DNA from: Fimbriiglobus ruber
Lineage (GTDB): Bacteria; Planctomycetota; Planctomycetia; Gemmatales; Gemmataceae
Direction: 5' to 3'
Assembly: GCF_002197845.1 (NCBI RefSeq)
Contig: NZ_NIDE01000017.1
Span: forward strand, 976,712 to 1,040,711
DNA length: 64,000 nt
The notes beneath the pieces were generated by a model. That model was not told the origin of the DNA. It did no database searches and worked only from the letters and a program-made list of their open reading frames with translations. A program made the position numbers and the translations under genes. Positions 44,219-54,033 of this stretch are shown piece by piece. Every line of letters starts with the position of its first letter. Positions within the stretch are counted from its first letter, which is position 1.

Positions 44219-46140
44219 AAGACATGGGGTGGCTCAAACAAGCCCGGGACGAACTCGCGCGGGCGAAGAAAGACGTCCCGGGGGAGTGGGGGAAAGACGA
44301 GACCGACCAGCTCGAGAAGGCCAGGACCGAGATCGACCGGGCGGAGACCAAGATGGCTCTGGACGCGGTCGAGGCCGCGGTCGGGTCCGGGCGGTACGAG
44401 GCGGCCCGGCGGTTTTTGGCCAACTATCCGTTTAAGGGCGAAGACCCCAAGGACACGCTCCGTCGCGGGACGTTGAGTGCCCAGGTCGAGTCCATGCAAC
44501 CGCGGTTCGAGTCGGCCGTGCGGTTGCTCGGGGCGCTAATCGAGCGGGAGACCGGCGGGACGGCGGCGGCCACGCACGCGGCCCTCGGCGGGCCGGTGGC
44601 CGGCCTCCACTCACCCCGCCCGCCGAGTACCCCGGAGATGAGAGCCCTGCTCGTCGCGGGGGCAACGATCCTTGGCGAGTTACACCCGGACACGACCGCC
44701 CGGGTCGACCTGTTCCTGGCCCAGGCCGAGCAGGACGCGAAGCGCCGGGCGGAAGGGAAAGACCCGATCGACAAGCCCGAAGAACTCCTGGCCCTGGCCA
44801 TCACCGGGTGGCTCAAGGGGAAGAACGGGGCGGAGAAGAACGTCGCGTCCGCCCTCCGCTGCTGGGAGACCCGGGAGATGGCCCTGGGGTACATCCGGGA
44901 GCCGGTCGGGAATAAGCGTTCGCAGTTGCTCGACGCTTACCTCAAGAATGGCAAGCCTCTGGGGCCGGACGAACTGTCTCAGATCATTACCCTGCTGCCG
45001 CCCCCATCGCCCGACGACTTGCAGAACATCCGCGGGGAAAAGGTGCCCGTTTCGGCCACCGGGCTCGACGGCATTTACAAGTGCAACGCGACCTCGCCGC
45101 TCCTCCCGGCGGGGGCCGACTATTACCTCCGGCTCCCCCCGGAGTACCACCACGGGCGGTCGTACCCGGTCATCATGGCCCTCACCGGCCACGAACTCCC
45201 GTCCGAACAGATGATCGCCCTCCTGTCCGGGTACGCGGACCAGTTCGGTTACATTGTCGCCGCCCCGGTCTGGACCAACCAGTTCGCGCAGAAGGGCAAC
45301 AAGGCGTACGACTTCACTGGCAAGGACCACCCGAAGCCGCTGGCCGTCCTCCGCGACCTACAACGGCGGTTCCAGGTCGACACCGACAAGGTGTTCCTGA
45401 TGGGGTTCAACGACGGGGCGAACTTCGCGCTCGACTTCGGCATGTCGCATCCGGACCTGTTCGCCGGCATGATCCCGATCGGGCCGAACCCGCCGCAGTC
45501 GATTTACATCAACTACTGGAAGAACAACCAGAAACTCCCGACGTACGTGGTCGCCGGGGACATGGCCGGCACCCCCGGCAACCTGCGGTCCCTTTATCAG
45601 AAATGGATGCAGCCCGGGTATCCCGCGCTGATGACGCTCTACAAGGGCCGCGGGCCGGAGTGGTTCCCGATAGAATTGCCGCGGATCTTCGACTGGATGG
45701 GCCGGAAGACACGGGTCCGCGGGACCGCCAGCCTGCGGTTGAACCAGGCCGGGTTCGAGCCGTGGCAGATCCTCCGCGAGTCGGACAACCGATTTTACTG
45801 GGTCGGTATCCCGTACGACGGGATGCGGTTCAAGAACAACGTGGCGAACGGCGTCCCGAAGGGCCAGTTCAACCCGGCCCAGTTTCGCGCCGACATTGAA
45901 AAAGATGGGTCCATCAAAATCGACGAGGTGCGGGGCGTCAAGAAGTTCGTGATCTGGCTCGACCGCGACCTGATTGACTGGTCGAGGCCCGTCCGTGTGA
46001 CGGTGAACGGGCTGACGCCGAACGGATACACGCCGAAGAAACTGGAGCCCGACCTCCACATCATGTTCGAACATCTGTACCTCAACGGCGACCGCAAGTT
46101 GCTTTTCCAGGGCATGATCGAGGTGAATTCCGCGGGCTGA
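44174..46140 (+). CDS. C-terminal part of the frameshifted gene: tetratricopeptide-like plus esterase-like domain
   Basis: Continues the previous protein after a -1 shift (VDPLRRLKIATFLKDMGWLKQARDELA...; first internal ATG 44224). Helical region to about residue 275 of the joined protein, then an alpha/beta-hydrolase domain (YYLRLPPEYHHGRSYPVIMAL, LSGYADQFGYIVAAP). The nucleophile elbow reads GFNDG (45403-45417): Asn replaces the usual Ser. A C-terminal domain follows to 46140. Related to secreted PHB-depolymerase/esterase-like proteins, but probably not an active serine hydrolase. Confidence 0.8.
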
Positions 46141-46157
46141 TCGGCGTCATTCGGGAA

Positions 46158-46182
46158 GCGGACGGGGATAACGCCCGTCCGC
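46158..46182. terminator. Hairpin downstream of the esterase-like gene
   Basis: 9-bp stem GCGGACGGG / CCCGTCCGC with a 7-nt loop, extended by ATTCG/CGAAT beyond a 4-nt bulge. No T-run, so a factor-assisted or 3'-end hairpin is likely. Confidence 0.55.
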
Positions 46183-46347
46183 GAATGAGACATCGTCGAG
46201 CGTCCGGGAGTTGAGAGAGGCGACCGTGACGCCATTGGCTCCGTGTGTGTTGCCACGCGATCCAACGCCACCTGAACGACTGCCGAACGTCGGGTGGTCT
46301 CGCCTATATCGGCGGAACCTTGTCAACGACGCGTCGAAGTCCCTTCG

Positions 46348-47739
46348 TTACTTCCTGATTTCGCAGTTCGGGAGTGCCTGTCGGAGTTCTTTCAACCCCG
46401 CGTTCGTCACCTTCGTGCGGAGCAGTTCGAGCCTGGTGAGTTTCTGGAGTGCGGCCAGCTCCTTCAAGCCCGCGTCCGTCACCGACGTGAAATTCAAGTC
46501 GAGACTGGTGAGGTTTTTGAGTGCGATCAATTCCTTCAGCCCTGCGTCCGTTATTTTTGTGTTGTGCAGGTTAAGTTCAGTGAGGTTTTTGAGCGGCCCT
46601 AGTTCCTTCAATCCCGCATCTGTCACTTTTGTGCGACCCAGGTAGAGCGTGGTGAGGTTTCCGAGAGGAGCCAAGTTCGTTAATCCAGCGTCGGTCACTT
46701 CCGTGCCGAACAGCATGAGTGTGGTGAGGTTGTTGAGAGCGGCCAAATTTTTTAAACCATTGTCTGTCACTTTCGTGCTGTTAATGGCAAGTGTTGTGAG
46801 GCTGTTGAGGGTGGCCAACTCCTTCAGTCCCGCATCCGTCACCGGCATGTATCCAACGTGGAGTGTGGAAAGTTTTTTGAATACGACCAGTTCTTTCAGT
46901 TCTGTGTTCGTTACTTTCGTGTGGTTAATGTTGAGTGAGGCGAGATTTTTAAGCGGTGCCAGTTCCTTCAGGCCCGCGCCCGTCACGGACGTGAACTCTA
47001 GGTCGAGCGCAGTAATGTTTTTGAGCGGTACCAGTTCCTTCAATCCCGCGTCTGTCACGTTCGTGTGGTTAATGTTGAGTGAGGCGAGATTTTTGAGCGG
47101 TGCCAGTCCCTTCAGTCCCGCGTCCGTCACGTTCGTGAGGCTGATGTCAAGAGCGGCGAGGTGCCGAAATGCTTTCAGTTCGGTGAGTCCCGCGTTCGTT
47201 ATTTTCGTGCTACTAATGTCGAGCGAGGTTAGGTTTTTGAGCGGTGCCAGTTCCTTCAGCCCCGCGTCCGTTATCTTGAAGCTCAGGCCGAGCGTGGTGA
47301 GGTTTTGGAGCAGGGCCAAATCCTTCATTCCCGCATCCGTCACGTCCGAGGCACCCAGGCGCAGTGTGGTGAGGTTCGGGAATGCGGCCAAATCCTTTAG
47401 TCTCGCGTCTCCTACGTCCGTACTTCTCAGGTCGAGTACGGTGAGCCGTTGGAGAGGAGCCAGATCTTTTAACCCCGCGTCCGTCACCTTTGTAAAATGT
47501 AGGATGAGTGTGGTGAGATTTTTGAGCGGAGCGAGCTTTTTCAGATCCGGATCCCTCACACTCCTGAGATTCAGATCGACGGTGACGACTGGTTTGCCGG
47601 CAATCTTGTCGTCACGGATAACCTTTCCGCCACGTTTCTCCACGAACTCGACGGCCTGATTCTCGGCGTCGGAGGCCCGAGACGATGAGCACAGGCACAG
47701 CCCCGACAACGCCAGGGCGAACGCCAGAGTCTTTGACAT
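46348..47739 (-). CDS. Secreted leucine-rich repeat protein
   Basis: 463 aa from the second of two adjacent ATGs (47739; the first, 47742, sits too close to GGGAG). Signal peptide (hydrophobic about 4-20). About fifteen LRRs of 23-24 residues, consensus LAPLKNLTTLxLxxTKVTDAGLKEL. An initial ENQAVEFVEKRGGKVIRD segment precedes them. LRR proteins of this type are a hallmark of Gemmataceae and probably bind proteins outside the cell. The DNA is more AT-rich than its flanks because the repeats use Leu/Thr/Asn codons of mixed composition. Confidence 0.92.
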   Translation of the reverse strand: MSKTLAFALALSGLCLCSSSRASDAENQAVEFVEKRGGKVIRDDKIAGKPVVTVDLNLRSVRDPDLKKLAPLKNLTTLILHFTKVTDAGLKDLAPLQRLTVLDLRSTDVGDARLKDLAAFPNLTTLRLGASDVTDAGMKDLALLQNLTTLGLSFKITDAGLKELAPLKNLTSLDISSTKITNAGLTELKAFRHLAALDISLTNVTDAGLKGLAPLKNLASLNINHTNVTDAGLKELVPLKNITALDLEFTSVTGAGLKELAPLKNLASLNINHTKVTNTELKELVVFKKLSTLHVGYMPVTDAGLKELATLNSLTTLAINSTKVTDNGLKNLAALNNLTTLMLFGTEVTDAGLTNLAPLGNLTTLYLGRTKVTDAGLKELGPLKNLTELNLHNTKITDAGLKELIALKNLTSLDLNFTSVTDAGLKELAALQKLTRLELLRTKVTNAGLKELRQALPNCEIRK

Positions 47740-47825
47740 CATCTCTCCCGGGTGCGGACAGACGGACGGGTCGTGCGGTGATGCTATTCGGATATGCGGC
47801 AACTGAAAGTAAACATGGGCAAAGC

Positions 47826-47862
47826 GCCCGGGCACCGGCGGCTTAACCGCCGGCGCCCGGGC
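47826..47862 (-). terminator. GC-rich terminator hairpin after the oxidoreductase gene
   Basis: 16-bp stem (arms 47826-47841 and 47847-47862, one mismatch) with loop CTTAA, 8 bp after the stop of the Gfo/Idh/MocA gene on the minus strand, followed by a short T-rich stretch (GCTTTGCCC). Confidence 0.75.
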
Positions 47863-47870
47863 GAACGGCG

Positions 47871-48995
47871 TCAGTACGCCGGGATGTGGACCCGCTCGCC
47901 GCCCTTGACGGCCGACTCGTGTGCGCAGATGCCGACCAGCGTCCAGTTCGCGCTCGTCGGGGCGTCCGGGAAGGCGGGCTGGGAGCCGAGGACTGCCGTC
48001 AGGAAGTTGTGGACTAGGTGTGGGTGGCTGCCGCCGTGGCCGCCGCCCTGGACGAAGCTCAGGTGGGTGGCGTCGTGGATGGCGCCGGTGAACTTGCGGA
48101 TCGGCTCCGGCAGGCGGCCGGCGTAGTCCGGCACCTTCACCCGCCGTGGGATCTGCCCTTCGGGTAGACCACGGGTGTGCAGCACCGGGTCTTCACCCTC
48201 GACCTGCTGCCACTCGAAGCTCACGTTGCTGGCCGTCACGTCGAAGCTCTCGCGGTACTGCCGGGCCGTGTCGAACAGGCTGCGCGTCACTTCCGCCACC
48301 ACGTCCGAGTCCTTGATCTTGAACGTGGCCGTCTCGATCGCGAACGGGCAGTTGTACTTGGGGATCAACGACTCGCGGATGCGGCCAGATCCGTGGCAGA
48401 CGACGCTCTCGGCCAGCGCGGACTTGCCCGGTTGGCTGAGGATCGCCAGGCACGGGCTGACGCAGTGGGTGGCGTACCACATCGGCGGCAGGCCCGGCCA
48501 GTAGTCCGGCCAGCCGTCCATGTCCTGCTGGTGGCTCCCGCGAAGGAACTGGATGCGGCCGAGGACGCCGCGGTCGTACAGGTCTTTCGCGAACAGGTAC
48601 TCCCGCGCGTACGCGACGGTTTCCATCATCATGTAGGTTTTGCCGGTCTGCCGCTGGAGTTGGACGATCTCGCGGATCTGTTCCTTGTCCGTGGCCATCG
48701 GCACGGTGCAGGCGACGTGCTTGCCGGCCTTGAGCGCCTTGATCGTCTGCGGCCCGTGGTCGGGGATCGGGCTGTTGATGTGGACCGCGTCGACGTTCGG
48801 GTCTCTCAGCATCTCGTCGAAGTCGGTGTACCGCTTGGCGATCCCGAACTTGTCCCCGCAGGCGTCGAGTTCGGCCCGGTTCCGCCGGCAGACGGCGTAC
48901 ATCTCGGCGTTCGGGTGCAGCTTGTAGATCGGGATGAACTCGGCCCCGAACCCGAGGCCGACGATGGCGACGCGCACTTTCCGGTCAGCGGACAT
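47871..48995 (-). CDS. Gfo/Idh/MocA family oxidoreductase
   Basis: 374 aa from ATG 48995 (frame open to 49139 without coding character). N-terminal Rossmann fold with VRVAIVGLGFGAEFIPIY and AVHINSPIPDHGPQTIKALKAGKHVACTVPMA (the equivalent of the EKP motif reads TVP, so the usual Lys is missing), then a C-terminal dimer/substrate domain with GGGHGGSHPHLVHNFL. Probably acts on sugar derivatives with NAD(P); loss of the EKP lysine suggests altered chemistry. No operon partner seen. Confidence 0.92.
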   Translation of the reverse strand: MSADRKVRVAIVGLGFGAEFIPIYKLHPNAEMYAVCRRNRAELDACGDKFGIAKRYTDFDEMLRDPNVDAVHINSPIPDHGPQTIKALKAGKHVACTVPMATDKEQIREIVQLQRQTGKTYMMMETVAYAREYLFAKDLYDRGVLGRIQFLRGSHQQDMDGWPDYWPGLPPMWYATHCVSPCLAILSQPGKSALAESVVCHGSGRIRESLIPKYNCPFAIETATFKIKDSDVVAEVTRSLFDTARQYRESFDVTASNVSFEWQQVEGEDPVLHTRGLPEGQIPRRVKVPDYAGRLPEPIRKFTGAIHDATHLSFVQGGGHGGSHPHLVHNFLTAVLGSQPAFPDAPTSANWTLVGICAHESAVKGGERVHIPAY

Positions 48996-49377
48996 GGGGA
49001 GAAACTCCGTGCGGTGACGTGCCGCCGCGCGGCGGGAGTGCCGGCGGAGCGATGGGGCAAAGATTAGGCGCCCGCCGCGGCGCGGGCAACGGGGGCGGGA
49101 CGGAAAGTGGCGACCCGATAAGAGATCACACGACGGCATGAAAATTAATAAAAAGGACAGCCGATTGGCAACATCGCCAATCGTACGAACTACGGCTTTT
49201 TCTGCTACGTCCGGTGCCTCGTATGCACACCAGTAATTACTCGGACTTTCTGGCGTCTTCCAATGCCAGCCCGAAGCATTAGCTGTACTGTACCCAGAGG
49301 TCGATTCCTACCTATATTTTTATGTAAACGATCGCGGCCAGCACAAGGTTCGATCATAAAGCGATTGGGTATGTACC
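48996..49377. other. AT-rich intergenic region upstream of the low-GC gene
   Basis: About 380 bp; GC content drops sharply after about 49139. Contains a perfect 8-bp hairpin CGATTGGC-aacatc-GCCAATCG (49162-49183), a possible operator. The promoter of the low-GC gene is expected here; AT-rich stretches near 49305-49330 (TATATTTTTATG) could contain a -10. Confidence 0.5.
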
Positions 49378-50979
49378 ATGTTAATTGATGAAAAAAAATT
49401 GATTGATTCGCTCAAAGCGGGAACGCTAGATATCGACTGCACTGAAATTACGCTTACACAAGACTCACATGAAAACCCTCGCATTTTTCGTGGACCTGGC
49501 TACATTCGTCAAGGTGACAACGAGGAAATTATTTTCAAAATCTATACCGATCATCCCGTACAAGAATTAGAACCTCTTGGGACTCCCGGTGTCCTCATTC
49601 CACCTGACCGATTTTACAATTTTAACGCCACAGATATTCAAGGCTATGTCTGGGTCGGAAATAGGGTATTGCCATTGGTTTCAATAAGATACCTTTCCAA
49701 TGGAACGACCACCATTGTCGAGGGAAAAATCCACACAATAACAAAAGAGGGGAAATCGCTGTCCCGTACGGCAACAAATGTTATTGTCTTAAGAATTTTC
49801 ACGGACCAAGAAATCCCTTGTCATTCGGCAACTGTCGTTGAGACTAATGTACCAGATTACCATCATCATCGATTGTCGACATTGAACTTGGTGACTATTA
49901 CATCTTGCGGAAGTGATTTCTTACTTACAATGCAGCCAGGAGAGCTAACAGTTGAGGTGTGGTCTGATCAGCCATTTTCTCCGCATTTCGACAACCGAAT
50001 TCTTGAGGCTCTTCAGTTCGTCTTGGCTCGACGACTTCAGTGGCGAGTGCTTGAAAAAGAATCGGAGGGGAAACGTATTACACAACTTTCATCTCCGATT
50101 CCGCTAGCGAAATCCCGGCTTCAGGCACCAATCAATTTGAACGAAATACGAGCAAGGCATTGGACTTGGATATTATTTGATAATTATCTGGTATTTATAG
50201 CAAATTACACAGAGCAGGTTTGGCATCCGTGTTCTGTGCAATTAATGATGGTATATGAAGCCAGCGCCGGTTCAATTGATGCTGAAATTCTTGCGCTCTC
50301 AGTTGCGGCAGAAGGACTCGCAAAAATCTTGTTCTCTACAATCGTCTCTGTGACCGAAAAATTCCAGACGACTGTTAACGAGCTAAAGGTAGTTGTCGAC
50401 AAATGGATAGAAGAGAATACAGCCGCTGAGAAGTCGGGACTTTCAAAGCGACTTTCAGGTCTTTTCAGTATGCTAAAAGAAATCCGTGCGGTAGATCGTC
50501 TCTTGCAACTAGAACAACTGGGGATAATCGAATCCAAGCATATTAATGCTTGGAAGAAACTCCGAAATGCTGCAGCACACGCGGCGACACCTGGCACCCA
50601 AGAATGGCAACAACTGCTCGATCGTCGCGATTTGGTTTTAGCGCTACTTTATCGACTAATTTTTCATGCTATTGGTTACGAAGGCTACTGCTCCGATTAT
50701 GGCACTCGGCTTTGGCCAGTCATCGAACTCCCACAGCATAAAATCGACACAGTACTTGGTGAGGATGGACAGATTACCTGTACTACCCGAGCTTTTCGGC
50801 ACGTTCTCACATACTGTGGCAACCCCGAACAAGGAAACTGGAAGTGGCAGATTCGTTCGCAACAATCAGAGGAAATTGAGGAGTCTGGCACAGGGTTAAA
50901 TCAAGCAGATGCATTCAGACTCGCGAGAATTTGCGCAGAAAACCGGCACAAAAACCGCGTGGTACGCGAGAAAATTTAA
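49378..50979 (+). CDS. HEPN-motif protein, likely acquired (defence candidate)
   Basis: 533 aa, low GC (clearly below the window average). N-terminal half (1-210) is beta-rich (GPGYIRQGDNEEIIFKIYTD, LVSIRYLSNG, LTVEVWSDQPFS), resembling the N-terminal domain of ApeA-type proteins. C-terminal half is helical with DAEILALSVAAEGLAKILF (acidic residue of HEPN helix 1) and R396-NAAA-H401 in WKKLRNAAAHA, the Rx4-6H RNase motif of HEPN proteins. No signal peptide. ApeA is an abortive phage-defence effector; that role here is inferred from this layout, not proven. It stands alone, with no obvious antitoxin. Confidence 0.82.
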   Translation: MLIDEKKLIDSLKAGTLDIDCTEITLTQDSHENPRIFRGPGYIRQGDNEEIIFKIYTDHPVQELEPLGTPGVLIPPDRFYNFNATDIQGYVWVGNRVLPLVSIRYLSNGTTTIVEGKIHTITKEGKSLSRTATNVIVLRIFTDQEIPCHSATVVETNVPDYHHHRLSTLNLVTITSCGSDFLLTMQPGELTVEVWSDQPFSPHFDNRILEALQFVLARRLQWRVLEKESEGKRITQLSSPIPLAKSRLQAPINLNEIRARHWTWILFDNYLVFIANYTEQVWHPCSVQLMMVYEASAGSIDAEILALSVAAEGLAKILFSTIVSVTEKFQTTVNELKVVVDKWIEENTAAEKSGLSKRLSGLFSMLKEIRAVDRLLQLEQLGIIESKHINAWKKLRNAAAHAATPGTQEWQQLLDRRDLVLALLYRLIFHAIGYEGYCSDYGTRLWPVIELPQHKIDTVLGEDGQITCTTRAFRHVLTYCGNPEQGNWKWQIRSQQSEEIEESGTGLNQADAFRLARICAENRHKNRVVREKI

Positions 50980-51027
50980 TGGTTTCCAGAAACACTAGAC
51001 AGGTAAATTTAACTGCTTTACTAACAG

Positions 51028-54000
51028 TTAATCCGTGACCCCTCTCCCCAGCGGCCGGCCCAGCTTGTCTCCCACCTCGGGCAACAGCCCGTAGGCCAGC
51101 GCGAGGTATTGGACCGGGTGGAGCGTCCGCTTGCCGGTCCCGTCTTGCATTTGCATGCGGCACGCTCCGCACTCGGTCGACCCGAACAGCACCCGCGGGC
51201 GGTTCAGCTCGGCCAACATCGGGCCGCCGGCGGCGAGCGACGCCGCGTAGTTCTCGGCCCGCAGACCCCAGGTGCCGGCCATGCCGGAACAGCTCACGTC
51301 GATCGTGTGGACGCGGACGCCCGGGATCAGTTCCAACAGGCGCGGGCCGGCGGTCGGGCCGTGCAGCGCTTTGAGGTGGCAGGGGACGTGGTGGCCGAGG
51401 GCCACGTCCAGCGGGCGGAACTCGGTCCGCAGGCGGCCGGCGTCGTGGAGGCGGCCGAGGAAGGTGGTCAGCTCCACCGTGTTCGCGGCCACTAGCCGGG
51501 TGTCCGGGTCGTCGGACAGGTCGAGGTAATCCTGCGTGAGCGCGAGGGCGGCCGTCGGCTCCGAGCAGACGACCGTGTACCCCTCGCGGACGAGGTCGGC
51601 GAGCGTGCGGACGTTGTACGCGGCGATCTCCCGGGCGGTCTCGGCATCCCCCTGCGCGAGCGGCGCCATCCCCGACCCCCGCTGCCGACGGGGGACGTGG
51701 ACCGTGAAGCCGTTGTACCGGAGGACCGCGACCGTCGCCTCGCCGATGAGCGGATCGTTGTAATTCGCGTAGGTGTCAACGAAGTACGCGACCTTGCCCG
51801 CCGACCCTTCCGCCGCGGCGTCCCGGCGGGTCAGCCCGGCCGTCCGCGCCCGGCGGAGGAACGTACGATGCGTGAACCGCGGCAGCGCCCGCCGCCGGGA
51901 GACGCCGAAGATCTTTTCGATCGCCCACCGCCCGGTTCGACTCGCGAGCAAAAAATTCGTGGTGAAGGCGAAGTTCCCGGCGAGGGCGGCCAGCATCTCG
52001 ATCCGGGCGGCCACCCAGTCGCCACGGTCCCAGCCGTATTCGGCCTGGAGGAACGCCTTCGCCTCCAGCATCAGCTTGGGTACGTCTACCCGTCCCCGGC
52101 ACTCGTCCCGGCACATCTTGCAGTTCACACACAGATCCGCCACCGCGCGGACGTCGTCCGCGGACAACTTCTCCGCGGCGGACGCCGGGTCGAGCATGTG
52201 CCGGAGCAGGTTCGCCTTGGCCCGCGGGGTGGCGGCTTCGGCGCCGGACGCCCGGAACACCGGGCACATGCGGCTCGCCGGGGACCGCGTCCGGCAGTCC
52301 CCGCATCCGTTGCACGCGCCCGCGGTCGCGGCCGGGGAGGACGCCGGCCATACGAGCAGCGGGGTCCGTTCGGCCGGCGCGGGAGGGTCGGCCGGCGCGG
52401 GAGGGTCGGCGGTCCCGTTGGCTACCGGGGTCGTTGTCGGGGTGGGAACCTGAGCGACGAGTACGGGCCGCAGGGGCCAGGCCGGGCGGCTCGGGTCGGG
52501 GCCAACGATCTTGCCGGGGTTGAGGATCGACTTCGGGTCGAACACCCGTTTCAGTTCGCGGAAGACCGGGATGAGCGGGCCATACTGCTTCTCGACCCAC
52601 GGCGTCCGCGCGAGGCCGGTGCCGTGCTGCGTGCTGATCGTCCCGCCGAGGGCCAGCGCGAGCGCGTGGACTGACTCGGCCAGCGGCCAGAGTTTGACAC
52701 GGTCGGCCGGGGCGTCGAGGTCGACCAGCGGGCGGGTGTGGATTTGCCCGGTCAGGACGTGCATCAGGATCGTCGCGGTCACGTCGTATTTGTTCAGGAG
52801 CCCGCGGAGTTCGGTCAGGAACCGCGACAGCTCCTCGACCGGGACGGCCACGTCCTCCACGCACGACACCGGCCGCGGCCCGCGGCCGAGGGCATACAGG
52901 CTGCCGACCGAGTGTTCGCGGAACCGGCGGACCCGACCCACATTGTCCGGGTTGCACGCCGGCTCCATCAGGACCACGGCCCGGTGGGTATCCTGGACGG
53001 CCGCGAGCGCGTCCTGGGTGAGTTGCATGGCCCGGCGCTCGGTCTCGGCCTCGACGGTGACGATGAGGGCCGCGCCGACGGTCGGCGGGATCGGCCCGAC
53101 GCCGTCGGCCGCCCGCGTGGCGGCGGCGAGCGCGAGTAGCCGCTGGTCGAACAGGTCGCACCCGGTCACGCCCTCGGCCGGTCGAAGCGCGAGCCCGCCC
53201 TTGACCGCCGCGTCGACGGACGCGAACCCGAGGATGGCGTAACACGTCCCGCCGGCGAGCGGGACGGTGCGGAGTGTGGCACTGGTGACGAACCCGAGCG
53301 TCCCTTCGGACCCGACGAGGATCTTCGCTAGGTTCAGGCCGGCCGGGGTGAGCGCGTCGTGGAGGACGTACCCGCAGCGGTTGAACCGGGTGAGCGGGCG
53401 GGTGAGCTGGATGAGGTCGCGGTTCTCGGCCAGCAGGGCGGCCGTCTGCGCGCGGATCTCGATCGTCCGCTCGGGCCGGACGCCGGCCGGCGGGTCGGCC
53501 GAGAGGTCGTCGGCCGTCGCGTTGTCCCAGACGACCCGCAGGGCGTGGACGTAATCCCGCGTGTACCCGTGCCGGAACGCGTTCCCGCCCGAGGCGTTCG
53601 TCGCGACCATCCCGCCGACGGTACACGCCTGGGAGCTGGCCGGGTCCGGGGCGAACCGCCGGCCGTGGAGGGCGAGGGCCGCGTTCAACTCGGCGTGGGT
53701 GACGCCGGGCTGGACCGTCACCCGGTCGCCCGCGACGGGGCCGACGGCCCGGAAGTTCGTACTCAGGTCGACGACCAGCCCCCACCCGAGTGCCTCGCCG
53801 GCCAGCCCCGTGCCGCCGCCGCGCGGGATGAGCGAAATCTGGTTCTCGTGCGCGTAGCGGACAATCGCCTGGAGGTCCGCCTCGTCGACCGGAACGGCGA
53901 CGCCGAGCGGGGTGATCTGGAACGGGCTGGCGTCGGTAGCGTAGAGCGCGCGGGCCGGCGCGTCGAAGTGCAGCGCGCCGCGGAATTCGCCCCGGAGGTC

Positions 54001-54033
54001 GTCACGGATTTGGTGCGGGGAAAGGACGGAATC
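51028..54033 (-). CDS. FAD-linked oxidoreductase with Fe-S and CCG domains (glycolate/D-lactate dehydrogenase type)
   Basis: 1,001 aa from GTG 54033 (GAGG upstream; an alternative GTG at 54111 adds 26 residues). FAD_binding_4 region (IPRGGGTGLAGEALG, QACTVGGMVATNASGGNAFRHG, KILVGSEGTLGFVTSATLR), FAD-oxidase C domain ending QHGTGLARTPWV and FDPKSILNPGKI, then after a Pro-rich linker a ferredoxin-like part (CNGCGDC; CVNCKMCRDEC) and CCG/heterodisulfide-type cysteine motifs (CHLKALHGPT; CSGMAG; GSTECGACRMQ). It probably oxidises a 2-hydroxy acid and passes electrons to quinone. It unites GlcD and GlcF/LutA-like functions in one chain. Confidence 0.93.
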   Translation of the reverse strand, partial: DSVLSPHQIRDDLRGEFRGALHFDAPARALYATDASPFQITPLGVAVPVDEADLQAIVRYAHENQISLIPRGGGTGLAGEALGWGLVVDLSTNFRAVGPVAGDRVTVQPGVTHAELNAALALHGRRFAPDPASSQACTVGGMVATNASGGNAFRHGYTRDYVHALRVVWDNATADDLSADPPAGVRPERTIEIRAQTAALLAENRDLIQLTRPLTRFNRCGYVLHDALTPAGLNLAKILVGSEGTLGFVTSATLRTVPLAGGTCYAILGFASVDAAVKGGLALRPAEGVTGCDLFDQRLLALAAATRAADGVGPIPPTVGAALIVTVEAETERRAMQLTQDALAAVQDTHRAVVLMEPACNPDNVGRVRRFREHSVGSLYALGRGPRPVSCVEDVAVPVEELSRFLTELRGLLNKYDVTATILMHVLTGQIHTRPLVDLDAPADRVKLWPLAESVHALALALGGTISTQHGTGLARTPWVEKQYGPLIPVFRELKRVFDPKSILNPGKIVGPDPSRPAWPLRPVLVAQVPTPTTTPVANGTADPPAPADPPAPAERTPLLVWPASSPAATAGACNGCGDCRTRSPASRMCPVFRASGAEAATPRAKANLLRHMLDPASAAEKLSADDVRAVADLCVNCKMCRDECRGRVDVPKLMLEAKAFLQAEYGWDRGDWVAARIEMLAALAGNFAFTTNFLLASRTGRWAIEKIFGVSRRRALPRFTHRTFLRRARTAGLTRRDAAAEGSAGKVAYFVDTYANYNDPLIGEATVAVLRYNGFTVHVPRRQRGSGMAPLAQGDAETAREIAAYNVRTLADLVREGYTVVCSEPTAALALTQDYLDLSDDPDTRLVAANTVELTTFLGRLHDAGRLRTEFRPLDVALGHHVPCHLKALHGPTAGPRLLELIPGVRVHTIDVSCSGMAGTWGLRAENYAASLAAGGPMLAELNRPRVLFGSTECGACRMQMQDGTGKRTLHPVQYLALAYGLLPEVGDKLGRPLGRGVTD

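Noticed and set aside
46649-47659. Repetitive 336-codon + strand frame with regular Ser/Val repeats
   Set aside because: It is the antisense image of the LRR gene; the repeats come from the LRR units.
46348-47739. Evenly spaced repeats resembling a CRISPR array
   Set aside because: Repeat period is about 69-72 bp, repeats are degenerate and in frame with an LRR protein; no separate unique spacers.
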